DNA of 45,353 bases from Bacteroidales bacterium. GTDB lineage: Bacteria > Bacteroidota > Bacteroidia > Bacteroidales > UBA12077. Under the pieces are notes generated by a model. That model had not been told where the DNA came from and made no database searches. It saw nothing but the letters and a program-made list of their open reading frames with translations. Below are positions 34,478 through 42,877 of the stretch, piece by piece. The stretch is from NCBI GenBank assembly GCA_027859205.1, contig JAQIBH010000126.1, forward strand, positions 1-45,353, given 5' to 3'. Both the position numbers and the translations under genes were made by a program. Each line of letters opens with the position of its first letter. The first letter of the stretch is position 1.

Positions 34478-36148
34478 ATGAAAAAAGGAATTTTTACTAT
34501 TTTATTTTTAAGTATTACAGTTTTTGTGTTTTCGCAAAATGAGAATAAAAATAAAGAAGAAACAAGAGAAAGGGAAGGTGGTATTTACAACTACGTAGAT
34601 ACTAAAACTGCTGAAACTCTTATTTTAGCAGAAGAATATACAGATCAGGCTAAAGCAGAAGCTATTGCCGAAGCAATAAAGCTTGCTAATGTAGCACAGG
34701 CTAATGCCATATCACGAGCCATAGCTTTAGCCGATTCTGCCAAGAACGAAGCAATATTACAGGCCGAACAGCTTTCAGATGAAGCAAGACAGGAAGCCAT
34801 AGCGGAAGCAACTCAACTTGCAAATGATGCTATAGCAGAAGCAGTAATACTGGCAAATCAGGCTCGTGACGAAGCCATTGCCCAGGCAACAATATTAGTA
34901 AACGCAGCAAGAGCATATACAGATCAGGCGAAGGCAGAAGCTATTGCCGAAGCAACAAGGCTTGCTAATGTAGCACAGGCTAATGCCATATCACGAGCTA
35001 TAGTTTTAGCCGATTTTGCCGAGAACGAAGCAATATTACAGGCCGAACAGCTTTCAGATGCAGCAAGACAGGAAGCCATAGCGGAAGCAACTCAACTTGC
35101 AAATGATGCTATAGCAGAAGCAGTAATACTGGCAAATCAGGCTCGTGACCAAGCTATTGCCCAGTCAACAATATTAGTAAATGCAGCAAGAGCATATACC
35201 GATACTTGTTTTAACGCGATACAGGAACTTTCCACAACTGTTAATGTTGTTAGTAGTGGTAATGTTGGTATCGGGACAACAGATCCAGATGCCAAATTTG
35301 AAGTAAAAACAGACGATAGTCATTTAGCAAGATTTTCATATACTGGAGATTTTTCGAACCCACAACTTGATATTTTGGGATTACCTAATAAAATAAATCT
35401 AAGAATAACTGATTATTCAAAAAGAGTAGTTGGAGGAGAAGGAAATGACTTATCATTTAGCACATCTACTGTTAACGATGCACTAATTATTAAAGAAAAT
35501 GGTGATGTAGGTATTGGGATAACTACTCCTTCAAAGGAACTTGATGTTAATGGTGATATAAATTTTACAGGTAATTTATATAAAAATGGGACTTTAGTAA
35601 GCACAGGTGATGGTGATTCACCATGGACAACAAATGGAACAAGTATTTATTATAATACCGGGAAAATTGGTGTAGGTACTTCAAGTCCTAGTAGTTCTTT
35701 AGAGGTAAGAAATGGTGTTTTGAAATTGTCTGGACATCAGTCTTATGGACAATTCTTAACAAATGATTATGCCCGATTGACAATTGATACAGAAATTTCA
35801 GAAGGACACCCGTTTATATCTTGTATGAATGAATTGGGTGTGCAGTTTTTTGTTCACTCAGACGGAACAGTAAAGTGCAAAAAGCTAAAGACGGAAGAGG
35901 TTATTGTTGACAACATCACTCTACCAGATTATGTTTTTGATAATTCATATAATCTAAGAAGTATAGACGAAGTAGAGCAATTCATTATATCTAACAAACA
36001 TTTACCTGATGTTCCAACAGCTAAACAAGTTGCAGAAGAAGGAATGAATCTAAAAGAAATGAATAATATTCTTTTACAAAAAGTTGAAGAACTTACTTTA
36101 TATATTATTAGAATGGAGAATAGAATTTCTGAAATAGAAAACAAGTAA
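34478..36148 (+). CDS. Secreted fibre-like protein: Ala-rich coiled-coil stalk and tail-fibre-type C-terminal domain
   Basis: 556 residues. Signal peptide 1-19 (cleavage near VFS/Q). Residues of about 54-245 form an Ala/Glu-rich helical stalk made of two 93-residue repeats, each consisting of four 15-residue and three 11-residue units, spacings that favour right-handed coiled coils. Two NVGIGT/DVGIGI/KIGVGT segments (repeated VGIGTxxPxxxLxV motif) follow, as in phage tail fibres and bacterial surface fibres. The C-terminus (YVFDNSYNLRSIDEVEQFI, HLPDVPTA, LLQKVEELTLYIIRMENRI) is the coiled-coil end domain common in Bacteroidota tail-fibre-like proteins. Probably a trimeric extracellular fibre. 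No T9SS signal is seen. It is first of a three-gene operon; the next gene starts 11 bases after its stop. Function is inferred from architecture only. Confidence 0.82.
   Translation: MKKGIFTILFLSITVFVFSQNENKNKEETREREGGIYNYVDTKTAETLILAEEYTDQAKAEAIAEAIKLANVAQANAISRAIALADSAKNEAILQAEQLSDEARQEAIAEATQLANDAIAEAVILANQARDEAIAQATILVNAARAYTDQAKAEAIAEATRLANVAQANAISRAIVLADFAENEAILQAEQLSDAARQEAIAEATQLANDAIAEAVILANQARDQAIAQSTILVNAARAYTDTCFNAIQELSTTVNVVSSGNVGIGTTDPDAKFEVKTDDSHLARFSYTGDFSNPQLDILGLPNKINLRITDYSKRVVGGEGNDLSFSTSTVNDALIIKENGDVGIGITTPSKELDVNGDINFTGNLYKNGTLVSTGDGDSPWTTNGTSIYYNTGKIGVGTSSPSSSLEVRNGVLKLSGHQSYGQFLTNDYARLTIDTEISEGHPFISCMNELGVQFFVHSDGTVKCKKLKTEEVIVDNITLPDYVFDNSYNLRSIDEVEQFIISNKHLPDVPTAKQVAEEGMNLKEMNNILLQKVEELTLYIIRMENRISEIENK
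34637..35194 (+). repeat. Two tandem 279-bp repeats encoding the coiled-coil stalk
   Basis: Unit 1 is 34637-34915 and unit 2 is 34916-35194; a third copy begins (TATACCGAT) and is cut off at once. By direct comparison I count about 13 mismatches in 279 bases (about 95% identity), with eight or so amino-acid changes. The unit is exactly 93 codons, so gain or loss of a copy keeps the frame. This is a recent duplication compared with the diverged repeats of the giant adhesin, and copy number may vary between strains or be collapsed in assembly. Confidence 0.92.
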
Positions 36149-36159
36149 AAATTTACATT

Positions 36160-37029
36160 ATGAAAAAGATGGTATTAACAATAATATATTTTGCATTTAT
36201 TTTCAGTGCAACTGCACAATATAAAGATTACTTAGATGCTTCTACTTGCCCATTTAAATTTGAAGACTCTGAAGTTATTATAAACTCAACCGAATATAAT
36301 CATCCAAAAATCTCTCCTGATGGAACAAAAGTAATTGTAACGAAAAAGCGATACGATGGCATTTATTTGATTGATCTTGAAAAAGGAAATCAAATACAAA
36401 AAATATCTGATGATTCTTTTGTGGGTTATAAAATGGAATGGCATGATAATGAGAAAATAAGGTATACTCAAAATGTAAAGCAAAAAAGTGGAGAAGGATT
36501 TAAAGAATATTTGACATATAATATAAATACAAAATCATTAACCAGAGAAAGTTATTTAAAAACTAAAAGTGGAGAAAGGGAATTACAAATTATACGTGAT
36601 GTAAAAACGAAAACCATAAAAGCTACAGACGGTAATAAAACCTGGGGAATTGTATCAGAACCAGGTACATACTTTAGTTTAATAATATCTCCTGATAAAT
36701 CTAAAGTTTTAGTCCATAAAAATGATGGAAGAATGTATATATATGCTACGAATGGAAGTGGTTTGATTTCCTGTATTGGCCATGGATTATGCAAAAATTG
36801 GTCTTCAGACAGTAACTATTTACTATATTTTATCGATTATGATGATGGTAACGTAACAAATGATTCTGACCTTTATATAGCCACTGTAGACGGTTCTAAA
36901 AAGTGGAAAATTACAAATACTACTGATAAAATAGAAATGTGGCCTCATTGGTCAGCTAATAAAAATATTATAGTTTTCAAAGAACTTAAATCAGGTAAAA
37001 TTTATAAAACAAATTTTACTAAAAACTAA
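36160..37029 (+). CDS. Secreted PD40/TolB-like beta-propeller protein
   Basis: 289 residues with signal peptide (1-19, cleavage near ATA/Q). Repeated strands of PD40/TolB type are visible: HPKISPDGTKVIVTKK, SLIISPDKSKVLVHKN, CKNWSSDSNYLLYF and WPHWSANKNIIVFKE, each with the SPDG/SxD turn. Such propellers bind peptides, carbohydrates or partner proteins; no enzyme motif is seen. It lies 11 bases after the fibre gene and four bases before the amidase gene, so it is translated from the same message and may be a binding or assembly partner of either. No T9SS domain or lipobox, so probably periplasmic. Confidence 0.75.
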   Translation: MKKMVLTIIYFAFIFSATAQYKDYLDASTCPFKFEDSEVIINSTEYNHPKISPDGTKVIVTKKRYDGIYLIDLEKGNQIQKISDDSFVGYKMEWHDNEKIRYTQNVKQKSGEGFKEYLTYNINTKSLTRESYLKTKSGERELQIIRDVKTKTIKATDGNKTWGIVSEPGTYFSLIISPDKSKVLVHKNDGRMYIYATNGSGLISCIGHGLCKNWSSDSNYLLYFIDYDDGNVTNDSDLYIATVDGSKKWKITNTTDKIEMWPHWSANKNIIVFKELKSGKIYKTNFTKN

Positions 37030-37033
37030 GCTC

Positions 37034-39616
37034 ATGAAAAAGATATATATAATACTTTTTATTATAATTCCTGTTATTAGTTTTTCACAAAATACAAAAT
37101 ACATTGTCATTGACCCAGGGCATCAATGGGATAATACAACAGGCGTATTACCAACAGCAAAAACAATAACTGAAGTGCAAACAAATTTAGATGTAGCTCA
37201 GAAATTGGATGAATTAATAGGAAAAGATTTTTGGTTAAATTGGGAGGTAGTTTTAACCAGAGAAGATAATTATTCTGGTACTTATGTCTCGTTATCTGCA
37301 AGAGAAGATTTTGCAAATGATTACTATGACGATTACAGTAATTTTTACGATATATATTTTTTAAGTATACATTGTAATACTATGAGTCCAGAACTAAATC
37401 CGCCTGACCAAACTGGTGCACATGGTACTGAAACTTTTTACTGTAATAATACTTATAATTCAAATGATACACACTTGAATAAATATGCCCAAAATATACA
37501 TGATAATATGGTTGAATTTGGTCTATGGGATGATAATACAAGAAGAGACAATAAAGCACATGAGGATAATGATCCAGAATATGGATTGGGTTTTCATTTA
37601 GGAGTTTTAGATGAATTAAAAGTTCCAAATTGTTTAAGTGAAATTGGTTTTGTTGATAATCCAAATGATCGTAAAAAATTGGAGAGTACTTTGTACCGTT
37701 GGAGGTTTGCACAGGGATATTTGGAAGGTTTGAAAGCTGCATTTAATGATTTAAGTATTGCGAGTATTGCAATTGAAGAAACACCCTGTTTTGCAGATAA
37801 TGATAATTTATTTCAATTAAGTATTGCTGTTACAAATAATAGCGATAAAAACTATTCAGGAGACTTGAAGGTTATGCTGAGGGAATTCCCTATGTATATA
37901 TATGATGAACCGTCTACAGATTTTTGTCAAGTTGGTGATAATAGATCAATTTTTCTTTTAGCAAATCAAACAAAAACCTATACATTTTCTAATCCAAATA
38001 TTCCTGTTAGTGATAAGGTTGGAATGGCTCTTTGTTTTGAATCAAGAGGATCAAGTGATTTTTATTGGAAAAAAGTTCCAGTACCATATCATCGGGAAAT
38101 TATCAAAATCCCTCTAAATGCAGCAACTATTCAAGGGACAGTTTTTGATAATTTACAAAGCCCATTGTCTGGAGCTGAAATATGGAGTTATCAATATTCA
38201 ACTAATAAATCATTTGAATTGGGTAAAACTAATAATCTTGATTATTATCCAACAAGAGCAATTTCTAATAATAATGGAGATTATGAGATATTGATTCCTG
38301 ATGATTGGAATGAGGCAGTTGTTTCATTTCTAAATTATTATAATTATGATGAAAAACTGGTGTCTCCAATTGAGGATAGGATTTTTAGTCATTATTATAC
38401 AACATCTCCTATAATAATTAATATAGGAAGTGGTACTTCTGTCGACTGTGCCGGTTATGTAGGATCTAATCCAGGTAATCCAATTGAAATATATAGACCA
38501 ATTGATGAATTTCAAAACATTACAATAAATGGTCAAGTAGGAATAGCCTGTGTAGGTAAAAATGATAATATAACATTAGGAGTTTCCCCAAAACCAGTAA
38601 ATTACAGTAAGTATTTTAGCTTATATTGTGATGGTGGCTATACATATACTAATGTTTTTTATTCAAAAATTGATTGCAATTTAGATTGGGAAAGGTCGTG
38701 TGACTGTATTATTTTGTTTTTTGGTTGCGATTGTGATTGGATTGTTGAATATTGGATATATTTAACAAAACTGGATAATGATTTGAATCCAGTTGGTAGT
38801 ACTATAAGTAGGAAGATGAAATATATAGAATACAATGGAGATCAATCAATATTTGATTTAGGGCCTTTTTTGATTGAAAATGTTAGTGTTAATGAGGCTG
38901 TAAGCGAGGCGATAGAGCAGAATGGTGGAGGTCTTTATCGGATGAAAATAGGGTATAATAATGAATGGGATGATTGGGTGGATAAAAGTGTTGATGTATT
39001 TCTTATACCCGATGATTTGGTTTTAAACAACACCATTGAAAGTGGTACATATGATGCGAGAAATATTTTAGTAGAAAACTCAACTGTAAATAGTAACGTA
39101 AATTTAATCGCTACAAATAGGATTACGATTAAGAAAAAATCTAGATTCACGGGACCTTTTCATGCTTCAAAAAATGACGATTTTAATTCTTATTGTAATA
39201 CTAAATCAGGATCTAGTGAAGTTATAGATGAAAATAATAAGGATCGCAAAGAAACTGCTTTAATCTCAAGTGATTATGATAGAAATGGTATGATATTACC
39301 TAACAGAACCGTATCAGAATTATCCGATAATTGTTCTTGTAAAAAGAATCTGTTTTTAGATGATGAAGATGAATTAAGAGCTGAAGGGATTTCTATATTC
39401 CCTAGTCCTGTAAGTACAGAATTAAATATCAACATTAATAATAATAATCAAAGTCAAATTGAGATTTATAATCTTGAAGGGAAGTTGGTTGAAATAATGC
39501 AAACAAAGGAGGATGAAAATATTTTTGATGTAACCAACTATCAAAATGGAATTTATGTTATAAAGATAATTAAGTCAGTAAAAACAATAGTTGCAAAGTT
39601 TATCAAGACTTCATAA
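37034..39616 (+). CDS. N-acetylmuramoyl-L-alanine amidase with T9SS type A C-terminal signal
   Basis: 860 residues, signal peptide 1-18. Residues of about 20-235 are an Amidase_3 domain with its zinc and catalytic residues: His30 (DPGH), Glu47 (ITEV), His113 (SIHCN) and Glu203 (LSEIGF). It should cleave the amide bond between MurNAc and the peptide stem. After this come a CARDB-like segment, a carboxypeptidase-regulatory-like fold (GTVFDNLQSPLSGAEIWSY), a Cys-rich patch (CDC, CDCDW), a beta-rich SGTYDARNI...A...I segment common in secreted Bacteroidota proteins, and a type A T9SS domain in the last 75 residues (ISIFPSPVSTELNI, GKLVE, YQNGIYVIKI). Export beyond the outer membrane implies action on foreign peptidoglycan or shed wall rather than on the cell's own. 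Last gene of the operon, with a terminator after it. Confidence 0.9.
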   Translation: MKKIYIILFIIIPVISFSQNTKYIVIDPGHQWDNTTGVLPTAKTITEVQTNLDVAQKLDELIGKDFWLNWEVVLTREDNYSGTYVSLSAREDFANDYYDDYSNFYDIYFLSIHCNTMSPELNPPDQTGAHGTETFYCNNTYNSNDTHLNKYAQNIHDNMVEFGLWDDNTRRDNKAHEDNDPEYGLGFHLGVLDELKVPNCLSEIGFVDNPNDRKKLESTLYRWRFAQGYLEGLKAAFNDLSIASIAIEETPCFADNDNLFQLSIAVTNNSDKNYSGDLKVMLREFPMYIYDEPSTDFCQVGDNRSIFLLANQTKTYTFSNPNIPVSDKVGMALCFESRGSSDFYWKKVPVPYHREIIKIPLNAATIQGTVFDNLQSPLSGAEIWSYQYSTNKSFELGKTNNLDYYPTRAISNNNGDYEILIPDDWNEAVVSFLNYYNYDEKLVSPIEDRIFSHYYTTSPIIINIGSGTSVDCAGYVGSNPGNPIEIYRPIDEFQNITINGQVGIACVGKNDNITLGVSPKPVNYSKYFSLYCDGGYTYTNVFYSKIDCNLDWERSCDCIILFFGCDCDWIVEYWIYLTKLDNDLNPVGSTISRKMKYIEYNGDQSIFDLGPFLIENVSVNEAVSEAIEQNGGGLYRMKIGYNNEWDDWVDKSVDVFLIPDDLVLNNTIESGTYDARNILVENSTVNSNVNLIATNRITIKKKSRFTGPFHASKNDDFNSYCNTKSGSSEVIDENNKDRKETALISSDYDRNGMILPNRTVSELSDNCSCKKNLFLDDEDELRAEGISIFPSPVSTELNININNNNQSQIEIYNLEGKLVEIMQTKEDENIFDVTNYQNGIYVIKIIKSVKTIVAKFIKTS

Positions 39617-39644
39617 ATATTGTATTTTAATATTTGGTTAAAAT

Positions 39645-39676
39645 AAAAGGCGTCAATTTTTGTTGGCGCTTTTTTA
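39645..39676 (+). terminator. Intrinsic terminator of the fibre-propeller-amidase operon
   Basis: AAAAGGCGTCAA (39645-39656) pairs with TTGGCGCTTTTT (about 39663-39674) over 12 positions, two of them G-T, around a six-base loop TTTTTG, followed by more T. It can also serve the convergent glycosyltransferase transcript. Confidence 0.82.
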
Positions 39677-39742
39677 TTTTTCATAAATGTTAAATAAAAT
39701 AATAACTAAATAGAAATAAATATTTACAAATTATTCTTAGGA

Positions 39743-41767
39743 TTAGTACTTGAATCGATTTTTATTTCCCCCAAAAACCTTAATTGAGAAATCATCAATA
39801 AAGAACTCTTCTTTATTTAAGTTCCATATAAAAACCTTTATTTTTTTATTAAATGGAAAATGTATTTTATCAATTTGAACTCTCAGATTTGCTGTTTGCC
39901 ATTTTTTGTTTTCATCAATAAAATCATTTAGGTCAACGTAACGCCATTCTATAGTTTCACCTCTTTTTTCTATACTAAATACAAGAAATGCATTACATTT
40001 TAAAGTAGGACTATAAAATTCAACGGAGGCAAGTATATTCTCCGAATTATTTTTAAAAACAGAATTAAATTTGGTATAAAAAGTTGTGCTAAATTCAATG
40101 TCTTTTGATATAAAACTAGAATGATTCCCTTTGAATGAAGTTGTATCAATTATATTTTTTGAATCCGACCATGATTTATTGGATTCTTCAAAATTGTTAT
40201 AATTTGAATAAAGAATTATTTCTTCATTTTCTTCAGGTTTCTTTTTGGAAAAAAGATACGTTTCAGAATGAAATAAATTCTTTTTTTGAACTAGATACGG
40301 ATAGTAATTTGGTATTATTTGAAGAATATTCTTATTAAAATTATGAGCCCATCCATAATATAAATAATCTGAATTTTGGTCTTCTAGAAATGTCTTGTAA
40401 TCTTCTATTGTTGCATTTTCTTTAAAACGGTTAATAGAATCAAGAGTATTCCATCCGATAGTAAATAAGTTGTTTTCAAATTTTTCACTTTCTGAGATTA
40501 AAGCAGAATTATCTGTTTTTGAATATCCTACTAAATCATTTTGTAGATAGTAGTTGGTTATTTGTTTATTTGATGATAATATAGACACTGCATTTAAAGG
40601 ATATTTCTGAATTATTTGGTTACTCACTTTTAAAATTTCAGAAAATCCAGATTGATAAAATAGAGAGTAATGCTTCTTCTCTATTATTAAAGACAAACTA
40701 GTTATGGTAGATATTATTATAACCAATAAAAGATTAATTTTTGAATTAAACTCTTTTGAATAAGAAGTTAAAAAAATAATAAGAAACGGGAAAGAAAAAA
40801 TTAATAAAGAAAATTGCAATATTGGTTTAACAATTAAAGAATATAAAAAACCAACAATAAAAGGCAGTAAGAAAAATAACAAAGAAATAATCCGATATTT
40901 ATTTAATCCCTCATTTTTATTTCTATAAAAGTAACTTAAAGTAAGCAGGGAGAATATCATAATTCCGATAAAAACAGATGAATGGAAAATGTATTTTATA
41001 TAATCAGTAAAGAAATATGCATTAGGTTTTCCAAGCCAAGAAAGTCCTCCAATATTCAAAGCAGAAAATGTAATTTTAAAATGTGGGATAAAAAAAATAA
41101 AAATTAAAACACCCGAACCAATATAATAAAGCATTCTATCTCTTTTTATAAAAACTAGTCCTGTAATACCTGCAATTACCGCAAAAAGCAAACTAAAATA
41201 ATGATTATATGAACATAATATTGCACCAATTATAAAACCAATTACATTCTTATCTATCTTTTTAGTGCTTTTAAAAACATAATGACTCCAGTAATACACC
41301 ATAAGTAAACTAAAAAATAGTCCTGAAATGTATGGCCTGGCAATTTGACTATACATAACTGGAAATTGGAGCGTGGCAATAAAAACAGCAGATATTAAAC
41401 CAACTGTTTTGTTAAACCACGATCTTGCAATTAAGTATGTGAAAAAAACTGATAGAATTCCAAATATTGTAAAAGGGAGCTTTACGAAAAGCGAATTAAT
41501 TCCGAATAACTTAACTATATAATATAGAAAAGTTTGAATTCCTGCTGGGTGTCCATCACCAACAACACCAAATTTAATAAGCTCACTTAAAGAATTATAT
41601 TGAGTTCTAAAAATTGCACTAAATTCATCGTGTGTAAATGGTATATGGTCTGATTTATAGAATCTTAGGATTGACGCTAGTAGTAAAATTAATATTAAAG
41701 TAATTTTATTGCTTAATTTAAACTTAATAGTATTCTTCAAATTTTTATGAATTAATTTATATAACAA
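39743..41767 (-). CDS. GT39/ArnT-like integral membrane glycosyltransferase
   Basis: Up to 674 residues. The first two thirds hold about ten membrane helices; the first extracytoplasmic loop carries FTHDEFSAI, the acidic Asp-Glu motif of GT39/PMT-type enzymes that use polyprenyl-phosphate sugars. VGDGHPAG in the same loop region and QIARPYISG after helix 3-4 also fit the family. The last third (from about 400) is a soluble, probably periplasmic domain ending in a beta-rich segment. Expected role: transfer of a sugar from a lipid carrier to a glycan or protein in the periplasm. The frame opens with TTG 41767, but that codon lies inside a TATATTTG promoter box; TTG 41740 (reading (M)KNTIKFKLSNK) is the more likely start. 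Divergent from the methyltransferase gene. Confidence 0.85.
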   Translation of the reverse strand: MLYKLIHKNLKNTIKFKLSNKITLILILLLASILRFYKSDHIPFTHDEFSAIFRTQYNSLSELIKFGVVGDGHPAGIQTFLYYIVKLFGINSLFVKLPFTIFGILSVFFTYLIARSWFNKTVGLISAVFIATLQFPVMYSQIARPYISGLFFSLLMVYYWSHYVFKSTKKIDKNVIGFIIGAILCSYNHYFSLLFAVIAGITGLVFIKRDRMLYYIGSGVLIFIFFIPHFKITFSALNIGGLSWLGKPNAYFFTDYIKYIFHSSVFIGIMIFSLLTLSYFYRNKNEGLNKYRIISLLFFLLPFIVGFLYSLIVKPILQFSLLIFSFPFLIIFLTSYSKEFNSKINLLLVIIISTITSLSLIIEKKHYSLFYQSGFSEILKVSNQIIQKYPLNAVSILSSNKQITNYYLQNDLVGYSKTDNSALISESEKFENNLFTIGWNTLDSINRFKENATIEDYKTFLEDQNSDYLYYGWAHNFNKNILQIIPNYYPYLVQKKNLFHSETYLFSKKKPEENEEIILYSNYNNFEESNKSWSDSKNIIDTTSFKGNHSSFISKDIEFSTTFYTKFNSVFKNNSENILASVEFYSPTLKCNAFLVFSIEKRGETIEWRYVDLNDFIDENKKWQTANLRVQIDKIHFPFNKKIKVFIWNLNKEEFFIDDFSIKVFGGNKNRFKY

Positions 41768-41772
41768 ATATA
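41765..41772 (-). promoter_or_regulatory. -7 box for the GT39-like gene
   Basis: TATATTTG on the minus strand (41772 to 41765). The expected start near 41758 lies after TTG 41767 and 18 bases before TTG 41740, which decides the start codon in favour of 41740. The -33 region has no clear TTG. Confidence 0.5.
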
Positions 41773-41816
41773 ATAGGAAAGATTTTAAACTAATGCAGAT
41801 TAATGTTTATAATTAT

Positions 41817-41934
41817 TGAATTCTTATATTTGCTTTTACAAAGTAATTTAAATTGGAAATAAAATACCTCAAACATAATCAGATTGATAAGCAAAAGTAA
41901 GATTCTGCCATAGAAACGATTAAAATAGTTTAGT
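41817..41934 (+). pseudogene. Decayed copy of the promoter and first codons of the FemAB/BioF2-like gene
   Basis: Aligns with 42762-42877. TGAATTCTTATATTTG (41817-41832) is identical, including the -7 box TATATTTG (41825-41832 against 42770-42777). From TTG 41853 (copy of the TTG start 42799) 36 of 38 bases match, reading (M)EIKYLKHNQIDKQK before TAA at 41898-41900, where the live gene has TGG. Similarity then fades near 41934. The remnant sits just before the FkbM-type gene, whose transcription it probably now drives. Confidence 0.85.
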
Positions 41935-41954
41935 CTTTTAATTATACTAGATCA

Positions 41955-42734
41955 ATGTTAAAATATATAAAAAAAATAGTTTGGAAGGTTTTTGTGGAGA
42001 TTGATACCTTATTGAAATTCCCTAATCTTAAAAAAGGGGAAATAGGAATTCAATTAGGATTTGACATAAAAGCTCCTGTTACTACCGATTTATTTTCTAT
42101 TTATAAAAGAGTTAAACCTAATGGTTTAGTTGTTGGAGTTGATCCTGATCCTCGTAATATTCAACTGGCTCAAGTTTTAATTGATAAAAAGAATTTAAAT
42201 ATTAAATTAATTCAAAAAGCAATCTATTCTGAAAAGGGAGAATGTGAGTTGCTGTTGGGAGAATCGGCAAGTTGGAATCAATTAAGTAATATCCCTATCG
42301 ATTCTACAGTAAAATTTACTGATGAAACAATTACTGTTGAAATGGATTCTCTTGATAATATTGTTAAAGTATTAAATATTGATATAAATAAAATTGGACA
42401 CATAAATTTTACTATTAATGGAGCAGAATTTGAAGCATTAAAGGGAATGCATAAAATTTTATCTGAAGTTAAATATATTAATCTTACTATAGTTGCAGGT
42501 AGGTATGATGAATCGGGCACGATAGATAATAGACCCGACTTTGAAGTAATAATTGAACACTTACACAAGTATGGTTTTACAACAAAATTTAAACGTATAC
42601 ATCAATTGTTATGGTGGGGATTTTTTGTAAAAACAATATTAAATAGAAAATGGATATACGGAAAAAAGAATTATGGTGTTATTATGGCTACAAAAGGAAA
42701 TAAAAAGCATAAATGGTATCAGTCGTATTCGTAA
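41955..42734 (+). CDS. FkbM-family-like methyltransferase
   Basis: 259 residues. KKGEIGIQLGFD and GLVVGVDPDPRNI (about 54-69) are the AdoMet-binding start of the Rossmann fold, followed by IQKAIYSEKGECELLLG and VEMDSLDNIV, as in FkbM methyltransferases that O-methylate sugars or polyketides. In the strand that usually reads K-x-D-x-E-G-A-E this protein has NFTINGAE, so the usual Lys, Asp and Glu are Asn, Thr and Asn; this may be a subfamily trait or altered activity. It is the first intact gene of the plus-strand glycan cluster and is preceded by the duplicated promoter remnant. The neighbours (acyltransferase, deacetylase, sulfotransferase) point to glycan decoration. Confidence 0.85.
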   Translation: MLKYIKKIVWKVFVEIDTLLKFPNLKKGEIGIQLGFDIKAPVTTDLFSIYKRVKPNGLVVGVDPDPRNIQLAQVLIDKKNLNIKLIQKAIYSEKGECELLLGESASWNQLSNIPIDSTVKFTDETITVEMDSLDNIVKVLNIDINKIGHINFTINGAEFEALKGMHKILSEVKYINLTIVAGRYDESGTIDNRPDFEVIIEHLHKYGFTTKFKRIHQLLWWGFFVKTILNRKWIYGKKNYGVIMATKGNKKHKWYQSYS

Positions 42735-42761
42735 TTAGCGTATCTAAGAGTCACTAAATAA

Positions 42762-42877
42762 TGAATTCTTATATTTGTTGTTGTAAAGTCAATTCAAATT
42801 GGAAATAAAATACTTCAAACATAATCAGATTAATAAACTGAAGTGGAATTCTGCAATTGAGAATTCTCAAAATAGTT
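42762..42877 (+). repeat. Intact partner of the duplicated promoter/start segment
   Basis: The functional copy of the 118-base duplication, containing TATATTTG at 42770-42777 and the TTG start at 42799. See the remnant at 41817-41934; the two copies lie 945 bases apart in direct orientation and flank the methyltransferase gene, so recombination between them would remove that gene. Confidence 0.85.
42770..42777 (+). promoter_or_regulatory. -7 box for the acyltransferase-deacetylase pair
   Basis: TATATTTG; expected start near 42784, giving a 15-base leader before TTG 42799. No good -33 TTG. The identical box in the upstream remnant copy supports function. Confidence 0.5.
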
